Part shown: piece by piece, positions 30,785 to 39,852 of the stretch | Numbering within the stretch: the stretch's first letter is position 1 | Layout of the letters: every line of letters starts with the position of its first letter | DNA from: a bacterium BMS3Bbin13 | GTDB lineage: Bacteria; Pseudomonadota; Gammaproteobacteria; 21-64-14 | Direction of reading: 5' to 3' | NCBI GenBank assembly: GCA_002897735.1 | Contig: BDTW01000008.1 | Location: 21,962 to 85,961, forward strand | DNA length: 64,000 nucleotides | Notes under the pieces: generated by a model | The model's input: only the letters and a program-made list of their open reading frames with translations | The model's database searches: none | Told to the model about the DNA's origin: nothing | Program-made: the position numbers and the translations under genes

Positions 30785-32758
30785 CTAGATCACCCGTTCG
30801 TTGCCCCCGTCGATGGGGATCTGGGCACCGGTGGTCTTGGCGAACAACGGACCGCACATCTCGGCGGCGAGTTCGGCCACGTCGCGGCTGGTGACCTCGA
30901 CGCCCAGCACGTTGCGACGCTTGTATTCCTCGACACCGAGGCCGTAACGGGCGGCGCGCGAGGCCAGGACCTCGGGCGTCCAGATGCCGGTATCGAACAC
31001 GGCGTTGGGATGCAGGACGTTGACGCGGATCCCTTCGCCCCCCCACTCCAGCGCGGCGACCCGCGCGAGTTGGTTGAGCGCCGCCTTGGAGGCCGAGTAG
31101 GCGGCCGCGCCGGGACCCGGCGCCGGAACGTTCTTCGAACCGATCACCACCACCCGTCCGCGGCGCGGTGCCAAGCGCAGCAGCGGCCAAGCGCCGCGCA
31201 GGAGTTCGAGGTTCGCATCGAGGTTGACCGACATGACCCGGCGCCACTCCTCCATCGGTAACTCGGCGATGGAACGGCTCTCCGGGAACACGCCGGCATT
31301 GAGGATCAGCATGTCGATCCCGCCGAAGGCGCGCACGCCGCATTCGAACGCGGCGGCCACCTGCGCGGGATCGGCGACGTCGCAACGGACCCCGCAGTAG
31401 CCCGGGCGCGGGTACAACGCCTCCACGCGCGGGTCGATGTCCAGGCCGAGCACCGCCGCGCCGCGCGCGCGCAACGCGTCCACGCACGCCCGCCCGATGC
31501 CCGAGGCGGCGCCGGTAACCAGCGCCGCCTCGCCCGCGAACCTCGGGGGCGACCCGCCGCGGCGCAGCTTGGCCTGTTCCAGTTCCCAGTACTCGACTTC
31601 GAAGATCTCGCGCGCCGGCAGTGCCCGGTGCCCGCCCAGGGCCGTGGCGCGCAGGATCACTCCGATGGTGTGCTCGTAGAGGTCGCGCACGACCGCCGCG
31701 TCGGCGGCACTGCGGCCCACGGTGCACAGGCCCAGATCCGGGTCCAGGATGACGCGCGGCGCCGGATCGAGCATCGTCTTGCGCGTGGGGGACCGCGGTT
31801 CGTACGTCTCGAAGTAGGCGCGGTATTCGCGGGCATAGGCCCCGACGTCGCGACCCAGCATCGGCACGCGCTTGGTGCGGATCACGTGGTCCGGCGTCGC
31901 CGGTCCCTGCTGCGAGATCGTCGCGAGGTCGGGGCGGCGGGCAAAGGCGAGGAATTCCGGTTCGGGGGCGCAGTGCAGGATCATCGGAGCCCCCGCCGCC
32001 TCCGAGATCGCGCGGCGCAGATTCGCGATTTCCTCCGGCGCCGTCGCAGGGACCTCGACCGGCACCGGGGCCGGCAACGACCAGGCGCGGTGTTTCGCCA
32101 GATAGGCCTCGGCGCACGAGACCAGCTCGATCATCCGCTCGTAGGACTCGCGCGCCGTCTCCCCGAACGAGAAGATGCCGTGATTCATCAGCACCATGCC
32201 CTCGGTCCGCTCCCCGGCCCCGGCCGGGAAGCGCTCCGCGCACAGCCGAGCCAGATCGAAACCGGGCATCACGTAGGGGATGATCACGACCCGCTCGCCG
32301 TAGACTTCGCGGATGCGCTCCGCCCCATCCGCGGTATTGGTGATCGTGACCACCGCGTCGGCGTGGGTATGATCCACGTACCGGTAGGGAAGGATCGCGT
32401 GCAGGATCGCCTCGATCGACGGCGTGGGCGCCGAGGCGCGTGTCATGTGCGTCTTGAGTTCGTTCACCATCTCCGTATCGGAGAGGGCCGGCAGCGCCGA
32501 GAGCGCCGTCAGGTGATCGAGACGCACCGGGGCGAAGCCGGCCTCGTCGATCGACTCGAGGTCCCAACCGCTGCCCTTCACGTACAGCAGCGTCTCCTCC
32601 TCCGCGAGCAGGTTGCGCTCCGCGATCTTGACCGAGGTATTCCCGCCGCCGTGCAACACGAGCGCGGGCTCGCGGCCCAACAGCCGCGAGGAATACACCC
32701 GCAGGCCGAGATCGCCGGGGAACCCGGCCGCTTCATCATCGTTCCAGAGACTCTTCAC
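30785..32758 (-). CDS. Bifunctional class II aldolase / short-chain dehydrogenase
   Basis: 657-aa fusion. Residues ~1-390 are a class II aldolase/adducin-type domain: LVLHGGGNTSVK phosphate loop, zinc ligands in YVDHTHADAVVTITNT, and MVLMNHGIFSFG. Residues ~400-657 are an SDR: AALVTGAASGIGRA NAD loop, MLILNAGVF, Ser in VVVIGSKN and YSASKAALNQL (YxxxK). The family is annotated as rhamnulose-1-phosphate aldolase/alcohol dehydrogenase (YuxG-like). The natural substrate here is unknown, since no rhamnose genes are nearby. Start is GTG 32758 (read as Met), without a strong ribosome-binding site. Confidence 0.9.
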   Translation of the reverse strand: MKSLWNDDEAAGFPGDLGLRVYSSRLLGREPALVLHGGGNTSVKIAERNLLAEEETLLYVKGSGWDLESIDEAGFAPVRLDHLTALSALPALSDTEMVNELKTHMTRASAPTPSIEAILHAILPYRYVDHTHADAVVTITNTADGAERIREVYGERVVIIPYVMPGFDLARLCAERFPAGAGERTEGMVLMNHGIFSFGETARESYERMIELVSCAEAYLAKHRAWSLPAPVPVEVPATAPEEIANLRRAISEAAGAPMILHCAPEPEFLAFARRPDLATISQQGPATPDHVIRTKRVPMLGRDVGAYAREYRAYFETYEPRSPTRKTMLDPAPRVILDPDLGLCTVGRSAADAAVVRDLYEHTIGVILRATALGGHRALPAREIFEVEYWELEQAKLRRGGSPPRFAGEAALVTGAASGIGRACVDALRARGAAVLGLDIDPRVEALYPRPGYCGVRCDVADPAQVAAAFECGVRAFGGIDMLILNAGVFPESRSIAELPMEEWRRVMSVNLDANLELLRGAWPLLRLAPRRGRVVVIGSKNVPAPGPGAAAYSASKAALNQLARVAALEWGGEGIRVNVLHPNAVFDTGIWTPEVLASRAARYGLGVEEYKRRNVLGVEVTSRDVAELAAEMCGPLFAKTTGAQIPIDGGNERVI

Positions 32759-32913
32759 ATGCGCGGACCAGATCGGGGGGGCGTACCCGGAGCGGCGCCC
32801 GGGCGGAAAGCTAGTCGATCACGGCCGGGGACGCAAGGGGCGCGGGCGGCTTGATCGCGGGCGCCGGATTGCCTACCTTAGCAACCGCAGATCCGGCAAC
32901 GAACGGTGAAATC

Positions 32914-33198
32914 ATGGCATCCGACATCGACGAACTCTCCGTGGACTACACGGAGGACGGCATCCAGGTAGTGAAACAGCTCGACAAGGTGGTCCTGTCG
33001 CGCGGCGCATGGAGCACCATTCTCTACCGCTACCAGGAATGGGATCGAAAGAAGGGCGCCTACGGCCCGGACAAGTTCACCATCCGCCGCTACCAGAAGC
33101 GCGGCGGCGAGTACCAGCAGAAGTCGAAGTTCACCATCTCCAGCAAGGACCAGGCGCGCGCCATCATCGAGGCGCTGTCGGGATGGACCAGCGACTGA
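32914..33198 (+). CDS. Small protein with PC4-like strand-helix pattern
   Basis: 94 aa starting MASDIDELSVDYTEDGIQVVKQ. The core WSTILYRYQEWDRKKGAYGPDKFTIRRYQKRGGEYQQKSKFTIS alternates strands rich in Lys, Arg and Tyr. A C-terminal helix follows (SKDQARAIIEALSGW). This beta-beta-beta-beta-alpha order resembles the ssDNA-binding PC4 fold, but the match is by pattern only. It faces the NYN-LOTUS gene with stops 11 bp apart. Weak ribosome-binding site GGTGA before ATG 32914. Confidence 0.8.
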   Translation: MASDIDELSVDYTEDGIQVVKQLDKVVLSRGAWSTILYRYQEWDRKKGAYGPDKFTIRRYQKRGGEYQQKSKFTISSKDQARAIIEALSGWTSD

Positions 33199-33209
33199 CC
33201 CGGCGCCGG

Positions 33210-34055
33210 TCACTCCTCGTGATTGAAGCTCTTGACGATGTAGCCGCCTGACTTCTCGTCACGTTCCAGCTCGAGGAGGCCGCGCTCCTGGGCCTCCTCG
33301 AGCAGTTTGCTGAAGCTGCGGAACCCGTAATAGGACTCGCTGAACCCGGGCTTGCGCCGCTTCAGGGTCTGCTTGACCATCGATCCCCAGATCTTCTCCT
33401 CCTCGCCGCGCTCCGAGAACAGCGCCTCCACGGTCTCGACCACGAGGTCGACGGCGTCCTGTTTCTTGTCGCCCTCGGTCTTCTCCACTCCGCCCTTGGC
33501 CGCAACGTCCTCGGCGCTCTTGTCCGTGGTCTTGGCCGGGGGCTTGCGACGCGCGCGCCGGCGCCCTTCCTTCTCGCGCACCAGGTCGTCGTAGAATATG
33601 AACTCGTCGCAGTTCGCGATCAGCAGGTCGGAGGTGGCGTTCTTGACTCCGATGCCGATCACGACCTTGTTGTTCTCGCGCAGCTTGCTCACCAGCGGCG
33701 AGAAATCCGAGTCCCCGCTAATGATGGCGAAGGTATCGACGTGCGCCTTGGTATAGCACAGGTCCAGGGCGTCGACGACCATGCGGATGTCGGCGGAATT
33801 CTTTCCGGACTGGCGCACGTGCGGGATCTCGATCAGCTCGAAGGACGCCTCGTGCATGGCGCGCTTGAACTCCTTGTAGCGCTCCCAGTCGCAATAGGCC
33901 TTCTTGACGACGATGTTGCCCTTGAGCAGCAGGCGCTCCAGGACCTTGGTGATGTCGAAGTGTGCGTACTTGGCATCGCGCACGCCGAGTGCGATATTCT
34001 CGAAATCGCAGAACATCGCTATGCTCTGGGTCTGGATCTGGGACGACTCGGACAC
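33210..34055 (-). CDS. NYN-domain RNase-like protein with C-terminal LOTUS/OST-HTH domain
   Basis: 281 aa. The NYN/LabA-type PIN-like nuclease domain (about 10-165) keeps the acidic residues: Asp in AMFCDFENIALG, Asp in SADIRMVVDALDL and the pair in IISGDSDFSPLV. A charged linker (RRRARRKPPAKTTDKSAED) joins it to an OST-HTH/LOTUS domain (about 205-281; IWGSMVKQTLKRRKPGFSESYYGFRSFSKLLEEAQERGLLEL). LOTUS domains bind RNA, often G-rich or structured. GTG start at 34055, with GGAGGAG before it. The target RNA is unknown. Confidence 0.92.
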   Translation of the reverse strand: MSESSQIQTQSIAMFCDFENIALGVRDAKYAHFDITKVLERLLLKGNIVVKKAYCDWERYKEFKRAMHEASFELIEIPHVRQSGKNSADIRMVVDALDLCYTKAHVDTFAIISGDSDFSPLVSKLRENNKVVIGIGVKNATSDLLIANCDEFIFYDDLVREKEGRRRARRKPPAKTTDKSAEDVAAKGGVEKTEGDKKQDAVDLVVETVEALFSERGEEEKIWGSMVKQTLKRRKPGFSESYYGFRSFSKLLEEAQERGLLELERDEKSGGYIVKSFNHEE

Positions 34056-34211
34056 TCGATTCTCCTCCGGGTGATCGCCCCCGGTGTGCCGGCACATTAG
34101 ACCACGCGGCGCACGGCGGGTAAACGACGCGCCCCGGGCGGGAGCGCCACGCCCGCGCCGCGCCCCGGCCGCGCATGGTACAGTGGGGCCGTACCCGGCC
34201 GGAGCAGGCCC

Positions 34212-34745
34212 TTGAAAACGACCCGCCCCTTCTCCAAGCGCGAACTCAATCTGGCGGGCCTGCTCGCCTGCGCGGGGTTGTTGGGTTACGCCGGCTACGC
34301 CCAGTTTTACCTGCACCTCGATCCCTGTCCGCTGTGCATCCTCGAGCGCCTCGGCGTGGCGGGGCTGGGGTTGGTCTTCCTGCTCGCCGCCGTACACGAC
34401 CCCGGGCGCACGGGCGCCCGCATCTACGCCGTGCTGATCGCGGCACTCGCCCTGGTCGGTGCGGGTATCGCCGCCCGCCACGTCTGGATCCAGCACCTGC
34501 CCGCAGACCGAGTCCCCTCGTGCGGCCCCGGGTTGAACTACCTGCTGGAGACCTTCCCCCTGACCAAGACCCTGCGCGTGGTACTCACCGGCTCCGGCGA
34601 GTGTGCCCGGGTCTTATGGCGTTTCCTCGGCCTGAGCATGCCCGAGTGGGTGTTGGTGTGGTTCGTGGCGTTCGGGGTCGCGGGGTTTGCGAACAACTGG
34701 CGCCGAAACGAAGATCGCGGCGGGGTGCGGGATCGGGGCCCGTGA
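34212..34745 (+). CDS. dsbB: Disulfide bond formation protein DsbB
   Basis: Four-helix inner-membrane quinone reductase that re-oxidises DsbA. The first redox pair is CPLC (HLDPCPLCILERLGV, about 39-42). The second pair is the Cys in VPSCGPGLNYLLETFP and GSGECARVLW. Four hydrophobic helices are visible and length is 177 aa (E. coli 176). The start is TTG 34212 with GGAG 7 bp upstream. It is divergent from the NYN gene and converges on gshA with a 1-bp gap between stops. Confidence 0.94.
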   Translation: MKTTRPFSKRELNLAGLLACAGLLGYAGYAQFYLHLDPCPLCILERLGVAGLGLVFLLAAVHDPGRTGARIYAVLIAALALVGAGIAARHVWIQHLPADRVPSCGPGLNYLLETFPLTKTLRVVLTGSGECARVLWRFLGLSMPEWVLVWFVAFGVAGFANNWRRNEDRGGVRDRGP

Positions 34746-34746
34746 T

Positions 34747-36324
34747 TCAGCTCCCCTGCGCGAAGTAGCGCCGCAGGTATTCGTCGAAGGGCACGTCGTC
34801 GGCCGCCTCCAGGGCCGCCTGACGTTCCAGCGACCGGCGGGCGAGTTCCCGGAACCGGGCGGTCTTCTCCGGGTCCTCCGGCAGGGACTGGAAGTAGCGC
34901 TGGTGCTCGAGCGACATGCGTCGCGCAAAGTGGTGGAAGCCCTCGCCGGTCTCACGCATCTGCGCAAGCATCCGCGCCGAGGGGGTGCGATCCGGGTCGC
35001 GGACCGCCTCCTTCTGGGCGGCGAGACTCGCCACGTACACGCCGCCGCCCGTAGTGGCGTCCAGCAGCTCGCAGACGCCCTCCATCGCCTCGCAGACTTC
35101 CTCCGCCCACTCCCGCAGCGCCACGTCGCGCCCGGCGCGCCGCAGGTGCAACTGCGGATCGCGCCCGCGGTGGGCGGCGGCCAGCTCGTTGTAGTCGATC
35201 TCCCCGCGTTCGATCGCGCTGATCGGCGGGCTGTCCTGAAGCAGGCAGAACACCATGAGCGCCTCGAGAAAGCGCAGTTGATCCTCGTGGACCCCGAGCG
35301 GGTCGAATGCGTTCACGTCCAGCGAGCGCAATTCTACGTAGCGCACGCCGCGCCGCCCGAGCGCCAGGATCGGTTTCTCGTTGCCTTCCAGGATCTGCTT
35401 GGGGCGCACCGTACTATAATATTCGTTTTCGATCTGCAGGATGTTCGCGTTGAGCTGGCGATACTCGCCGTCGACCACCACGCCGATTTTTTCGTATCCG
35501 GGATAGGGCGTGGAGATCGCGTAGGCAAGGCTCGCGATATACGCATCGAGATCGTCGTAGTTCGCCTTGATGCCGGTCTCGCTCTCGCGGTTGTTCTGGT
35601 AGCCGATGTCCCCCATGCGCAGCGACGTCCCGAAGGGCTCGTAATAGGTGTTCTCGTTGAACTCCGAGAGGGTCGTGGGCTTGCCGTTGAGGAACGACTT
35701 ACACACCGCCGGTGAGGCGCCGAACAGGTACGGGACCAGCCAGCCGAGGCGCTGAAGGTTGCGCAGCACCCCGAAGTAACGCTCGTCCTTGTAGCGACGC
35801 AGCGCCCGTCGATCGCCCTCGAGTTCCCGCAGCGCCGGCCACAATGCATCGTCGAACGAATAGTTGAAGTGCACGCCCGCGATCACCTGCATCACGCACC
35901 CGTAGCGATATCCCAGACCGCGGCGGTAGACCGTCTTCATGGCCCCGGCGTTGGAGGTCCCGTAGCGGGCGATGGGGATGCCGGTCTCCCCGGCGACCAC
36001 ACAGGGCATGCTGGTGGCCCACAGGATCTCATCGTGCAACTGCGAATAGACGAAGCGCTGTGTATCGCGCAGGAACTCCAGCGCCGCGGTGATATCCGCC
36101 AGCGGCGGCGTGATCAGCTCCAGGAGCGCTTCCGAGTAGTCGGTGGTGATGTAGGGATGGGTGAGCGCGGCGCCCAACCCGGTCGGGTGGGGGGTCTGGG
36201 CGATACCCCCGTCCGGGGACACCCGTAGCGCCTCCTTCTCCACCCCGACCCGGCCACCGCGCAGCAGCATGGGGATGCCGCCTTGGGTCAGGCGCGCGAG
36301 CCGTTGTTCGGCGAAACGGTACAA
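34747..36324 (-). CDS. gshA: Glutamate-cysteine ligase
   Basis: First step of glutathione synthesis. 525 aa (E. coli 518), proteobacterial type: LLRGGRVGVEKEALRVSPDG near the N-terminus, THPYITTDYSEALLELITPP, VHFNYSFDDALWPAL, and GVRYVELRSLDVNAFDPLGV. The start is TTG 36324 (read as Met, YRFAEQRL); the next in-frame Met would remove conserved sequence. A TGC-TATCAT extended -10 element on the minus strand (36427-36419) lies about 95 bp upstream. Glutathione would serve the omega-like GST elsewhere in the window. Confidence 0.95.
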   Translation of the reverse strand: MYRFAEQRLARLTQGGIPMLLRGGRVGVEKEALRVSPDGGIAQTPHPTGLGAALTHPYITTDYSEALLELITPPLADITAALEFLRDTQRFVYSQLHDEILWATSMPCVVAGETGIPIARYGTSNAGAMKTVYRRGLGYRYGCVMQVIAGVHFNYSFDDALWPALRELEGDRRALRRYKDERYFGVLRNLQRLGWLVPYLFGASPAVCKSFLNGKPTTLSEFNENTYYEPFGTSLRMGDIGYQNNRESETGIKANYDDLDAYIASLAYAISTPYPGYEKIGVVVDGEYRQLNANILQIENEYYSTVRPKQILEGNEKPILALGRRGVRYVELRSLDVNAFDPLGVHEDQLRFLEALMVFCLLQDSPPISAIERGEIDYNELAAAHRGRDPQLHLRRAGRDVALREWAEEVCEAMEGVCELLDATTGGGVYVASLAAQKEAVRDPDRTPSARMLAQMRETGEGFHHFARRMSLEHQRYFQSLPEDPEKTARFRELARRSLERQAALEAADDVPFDEYLRRYFAQGS

Positions 36325-36418
36325 ATCGGTTTCCTGTCCTCAAGACGTTCGTGCGCCGACATAGCGCCGGCCCGCGACACGGCGCACGGGGCCGAACGGG
36401 AATCCCATGCGCGGCGCC

Positions 36419-36427
36419 ATGATAGCA
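36419..36427 (-). promoter_or_regulatory. Candidate extended -10 promoter of gshA
   Basis: TGC-TATCAT (five of six to TATAAT, with the TGn extension); no -35 match. The rest of the 388-bp interval 36325-36712 between gshA and the divergent DUF2914 gene shows nothing I can identify. Confidence 0.35.
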
Positions 36428-36712
36428 GGGCGTCTTCTCCGCCCGCCACAATCCCGGCGGGCGCGTAGTCATCTGCCCGACGCACCGTGGATGCCGCCTA
36501 TGCACGCGTTCAGCCGATCGGCCGGCGGCGGATACGCAAATGCGGATAACGGCGCCGGGAACACGCCGCGGGATTCGCGACCGACCGCTTTATGGTACTG
36601 TCGGGCGCGTAGTGTGGGCCGTCCGCGCCCGCCGGGATGCCCCCGGGATCCACGGTCGGGGAGATCTTCTCGACCCCGGCGGCCCCGGCGATCCGATCCG
36701 GGGGGAATCGCA

Positions 36713-37225
36713 ATGAAAGTCGTGACCGGCGGTGTGCTCGTTCTGGCCCTGGCGTTCTCCGGCGCGGCCCGTTCCGCACCGCCGGGCGAACCCATCACGC
36801 CCATGCCCGCGACGACCGGTGCCGGCGCCCCGGAGTCCGCTGCGGCGGAGCCCGCCCCTGCGGCGCCCGCCGGCGAGGTCGCCCGGGCACAGTTCACCAC
36901 CGCGATTCGCAATCGCGAGCCCGTCGACGAGATCCACACCCTGACGGGGACGGCGCGCCGGGTGTACTTTTTCACCGAACTGCGCGGCATGACCGGCGGC
37001 ATGGTCATCCACCGCTGGATCCATGACGGGCGGGTGATGGCAAGCGTGCCGTTTCAGATCCACGGTCCCCGCTGGCGGGTCTGGTCGAGCAAGCACCTGT
37101 CGCCGCGCTGGGCGGGGATCTGGACGGTGCAGGTCCTCAACGGTGCGGGGAAGGTGCTGGATCGGGCGCAACTGCGCTACACGCCGGCGGCGAGCCCGAC
37201 ACCGCACCGTGCACCCGTCCGTTAG
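36713..37225 (+). CDS. DUF2914 exported protein
   Basis: 170 aa. Signal peptide MKVVTGGVLVLALAFSGAARSA, then an Ala/Pro-rich linker (~30-60). A DUF2914 domain follows: FTTAIRNREPVDEI, VYFFTELRGMTGGMVIHRWIHDGRVMASVPFQIHGPRWRVWSSKHL, GIWTVQVLNGAGKVLDRAQLRY. GGGGGA precedes ATG 36713. The domain is periplasmic and of unknown function. Divergent from gshA. Confidence 0.87.
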   Translation: MKVVTGGVLVLALAFSGAARSAPPGEPITPMPATTGAGAPESAAAEPAPAAPAGEVARAQFTTAIRNREPVDEIHTLTGTARRVYFFTELRGMTGGMVIHRWIHDGRVMASVPFQIHGPRWRVWSSKHLSPRWAGIWTVQVLNGAGKVLDRAQLRYTPAASPTPHRAPVR

Positions 37226-37283
37226 GCCACTGCGCCGACGGCAACGCGCCCGTCAAGCGCGACCCGGCGCACCGCTCTTGAAA

Positions 37284-37315
37284 GGCGGTGCACCGCCGAT
37301 TTCTCCGGTTTTTTT
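37284..37315 (+). terminator. Possible terminator after the DUF2914 gene
   Basis: Palindrome GGCGGTG-CACCGCC (37284-37297), then 11 nt and seven Ts (37309-37315). The gap between stem and T-run is longer than usual, so this is tentative. Confidence 0.4.
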
Positions 37316-37391
37316 GGAGCGCGCGTGAGATCGTGCGCCCGCCTGTCCTTCTGCACTTCGCGAGGTTACCGCGTGCGCGGGGCACGCCGCC

Positions 37392-37577
37392 TCAGCGGGT
37401 CTCGTTGCGCGTGGCGCCGCAACGGGCGCATCGGTACACAGTGACCAACCGCCCCCGCTTCACGTCGAATTTCTGCTCCTGCCAGACTTCCCACTTGTGA
37501 AAGCCGTTCTTGCACAGAGTCACCCCCTTGTTGCGCTCGACGAGCGGGGGCTTGCGGAAAGGAATCACGTCACCCAT
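37392..37577 (-). CDS. Small zinc-ribbon-like protein
   Basis: 61 aa: MGDVIPFRKPPLVERNKG, LCKNGFHKWEVWQEQKFDVK, LVTVYRCARCGATRNETR. The Cys in TLCKNGFH and the CxxC in YRCARCG, with the nearby His, could form a zinc knuckle. Start at ATG 37577. I recall similar short proteins in other gammaproteobacteria, but no function is known to me. Confidence 0.8.
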   Translation of the reverse strand: MGDVIPFRKPPLVERNKGVTLCKNGFHKWEVWQEQKFDVKRGRLVTVYRCARCGATRNETR

Positions 37578-37842
37578 GGGCGCGCTCTCAAGCGGATCGA
37601 CACGGCCGGATTTCCGCCGCCGATCCGGACCCCGGGCCGGCGACATCCGCAGGACGGGTCCATTGTACTCCTCGCGCAACGCCGCGCACCGATCCCCTCA
37701 AAGCAGGCCGCCGCCGCGGGACCCGGTTGCCGAATCGGGCGCCCGGCGATCCCCGCCCGCCGCCCGCGGGGTCGATCCCCCCGTTCGATACGCGGCATCC
37801 GCCCGACCCCCGGACCGCCCACGATGGTTCTCCCGGCGCCGC

Positions 37843-38223
37843 TCAGAGCGCACCGCGCGGCGGCAGCTCCGGTCGCCACTGCGGGAGACGGCCGCCGGTG
37901 CGGCGCAACAGGCGCTGGAGATCACGCCGCCCGCGCGAGTCCAGCGTCATGAAGGTCACGCCGATCCCCTCGCCCAGACGCCGCGCGACCCAGCCCGGCA
38001 CCCGGCACTTGCGCACCTCGTCGTTATCCTCCAGGTCGAACTCGACCTCCACGAAGCTGCGTTCGGGCAACTCGTTCGGTGCAGAAGTGGAAATAAACAT
38101 GCCGCTGGTACCGACGTTGCGCGTCACCCCGGTGAGGACCGGGACCTTGTTGCGGTAGACGAGAACCTCGAGTGCCGCCGGGTGTCGCTCTGTGAGTCGC
38201 TGTTCCATGACAATGCGCTCCAT
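37843..38223 (-). CDS. PilZ-domain protein (variant motif)
   Basis: 126 aa. The c-di-GMP motifs: RxxxR as RLTERHPAA near residue 9, and the D/NxSxxG motif as NVGTSG, where Gly replaces the Ser. The beta barrel continues through VEVEFDLEDNDEVRKCRVPGWVARRLGEGIGVTFMTL. A start at ATG 38208 (MEQRLTER), 5 codons downstream, is equally possible. c-di-GMP binding may be weakened by the Ser-to-Gly change. A related PilZ protein lies at 39502-39852. Confidence 0.85.
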   Translation of the reverse strand: MERIVMEQRLTERHPAALEVLVYRNKVPVLTGVTRNVGTSGMFISTSAPNELPERSFVEVEFDLEDNDEVRKCRVPGWVARRLGEGIGVTFMTLDSRGRRDLQRLLRRTGGRLPQWRPELPPRGAL

Positions 38224-38492
38224 GTGCCTGATCGCGCCCGATGAGACGCGTACGAACCACCGCCGCGGACCCCTCGCCGCACAGGGGGTGCCCCTGTCTT
38301 TGAGCCTACCACCGCACGATGAACGGCGGATGACACCCGCCTCCCCTCCGCGCCCGAAAACCCGGCGACAACAGTCCTGTTGAAAGTCTAGTCCGGATTT
38401 TCCGCCGGCGCCGCGCGGGGCCAGGGCCCGGAAGGCGGAGCGCAGGAGAGGTGCTCAAGTCGTGTGCAGCGGCTCGCTACGCGGCACGCCGA

Positions 38493-38867
38493 TCAATCGG
38501 CTTCGCGGTTCGCTTGGTATTCCGTGTACTTGCGCGCACTGCCGCGCACGCGCTCGGCGGGGTAGCGCTGCTCGTTGATCTCGATCTTGCGCGCAGCGGC
38601 GCCGAGCAGATCGACGCTCATCCGATCGGCGAGGCGCACGAGGTAGATCAGCACGTCGGCCATCTCCAATTCCACCTCCGCACGCCGCTCCGGCGACAGG
38701 GCCTCGCTCTGTTCCGGGGTCAGCCACTGGAAGTGTTCCACGAGTTCGGCCGCTTCGGCGATCAGCGCCATGGCCAGGTTCTTCGGGGTATGAAAGCGAT
38801 CCCAGTCGCGCTCGGCCGCGAATCGGCGCAACCGTTCGGTGAGTGCCTGCAATCGATCGGGGGTCAT
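38493..38867 (-). CDS. MazG-like nucleotide pyrophosphohydrolase
   Basis: 124 aa, all-alpha NTP pyrophosphatase of the dCTPP1/RS21-C6 type. The magnesium motif is ExxExxx-E-xxD: IAEAAELVEHFQW and ELEMADVLIYLVRLAD. It begins MTPDRLQALTERLRRFAAERDWDRFHTPKNLAMAL. Start at ATG 38867; upstream extension would overlap the divergent gene's promoter. Likely removes non-canonical or excess dNTPs. Divergent from the 99-aa gene at 38997. Confidence 0.9.
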   Translation of the reverse strand: MTPDRLQALTERLRRFAAERDWDRFHTPKNLAMALIAEAAELVEHFQWLTPEQSEALSPERRAEVELEMADVLIYLVRLADRMSVDLLGAAARKIEINEQRYPAERVRGSARKYTEYQANREAD

Positions 38868-38996
38868 CTCGATACTCCGGTCTCCGGCGCGCTCGGCCGT
38901 CCTCCATTCCGGCCGACCTGCGACGAAATGCAACGCGACCCCGCGAGGGCGCGAAATGTGCCACAATTGCATGCCTCACTCTGCGGAATCCGAGAC

Positions 38997-39296
38997 ATGA
39001 CCGACGAAGAACCCTCCAAGGAGGAGCAGATCCTGCATATCATGCGCCAAGTGCTCACCAGCGTCGCCAAGGACACCTATGCCCGCCCCGGTTATCGGCA
39101 CCCCCTCTCGGAAGCCACCATACAGGGCATCCGCGACTGCCTGGCACTGATCAGCGCACGCGAACGGGAACTCTCACTGGCCGCCGGTCGGCCCTCCAAG
39201 GCGCGACCGCGATTTGTGGACGAGCCATCGGGCGGCGTGGTGGTCACGCTGGAACCCCACACCCAAGCCCCCCCGAAGGGCCACGATCCCGACTGA
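38997..39296 (+). CDS. Small conserved-type protein, function unknown
   Basis: 99 aa: MTDEEPSKEEQILHIMRQVLTSVAKDTY, then YRHPLSEATIQGIRDCLALISARERELSLAAG and a disordered tail. The first 70 residues are helical and well formed. Upstream in-frame sequence is antisense to the MazG-like gene and rejected. I cannot name a family. Confidence 0.75.
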   Translation: MTDEEPSKEEQILHIMRQVLTSVAKDTYARPGYRHPLSEATIQGIRDCLALISARERELSLAAGRPSKARPRFVDEPSGGVVVTLEPHTQAPPKGHDPD

Positions 39297-39501
39297 AGCC
39301 GCCCTGCCCCCCCCAGCGCAGGCAGGGCCGGACGCGCCCGGACTGTGGGCGGCTCACGCCGGCGCGGGATCTCCATAACCGCTCCCCGGGCCGGTGCACC
39401 GCCGACCGCACGCCCGAACTCGCGAATCGCGCACCGCAAGCCGTTCCGACGCCCGCCCGGGCGGGCGTCGGGCGGGCCGCGCACCGGTCCCCGTTCGGTC
39501 G

Positions 39502-39852
39502 TCAGTGCACCTGCCGTTCCAGCGCCGGCACCGCCGGGGCGTGATAGACCAGTTCTTCGATCGAGCGGAACGCCTCCTGATCGAAGACCAGAAACATCAC
39601 CCCGAATCCCCGCTCCGAGCGGTGCATCACCACCGCCGGCAACCGGCGCCGTATGACCTCTCCGTTGCGCGGCACCAGAAACTCCACCTCCACACGGACA
39701 CCCTTATCAAACCGCGGGAGCTGCATATCCAGGAACGCCCCCTCCAGCCCGATGTCGCGCGTCCAGCAACGCTCCACCGGCAATCCCTGATGCACTACCA
39801 CGGCCTCCAATCTCCTATGGCTCCGATCGCTCCATCTGCGCTCCATGGTCAT
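39502..39852 (-). CDS. PilZ-domain protein (variant motif), second copy
   Basis: 116 aa. RxxxR as DRSHRRLEA near residue 10; the second motif is RDIGLEGAF, with Gly in place of Ser as in the PilZ protein at 37843. The barrel includes VRVEVEFLVPRNGEVIRRRLPAVVMHRSERGFGVMFLVFD. GGAGG at ideal spacing before ATG 39852 fixes the start. The two genes are likely paralogues. Confidence 0.86.
   Translation of the reverse strand: MTMERRWSDRSHRRLEAVVVHQGLPVERCWTRDIGLEGAFLDMQLPRFDKGVRVEVEFLVPRNGEVIRRRLPAVVMHRSERGFGVMFLVFDQEAFRSIEELVYHAPAVPALERQVH

Noticed and set aside
29901..32567. 888-residue minus-strand frame overlapping the aldolase/dehydrogenase gene and the HU-like gene
   Set aside because: Out of frame with the recognisable aldolase and SDR domains and Arg/Gly-rich; a shadow.
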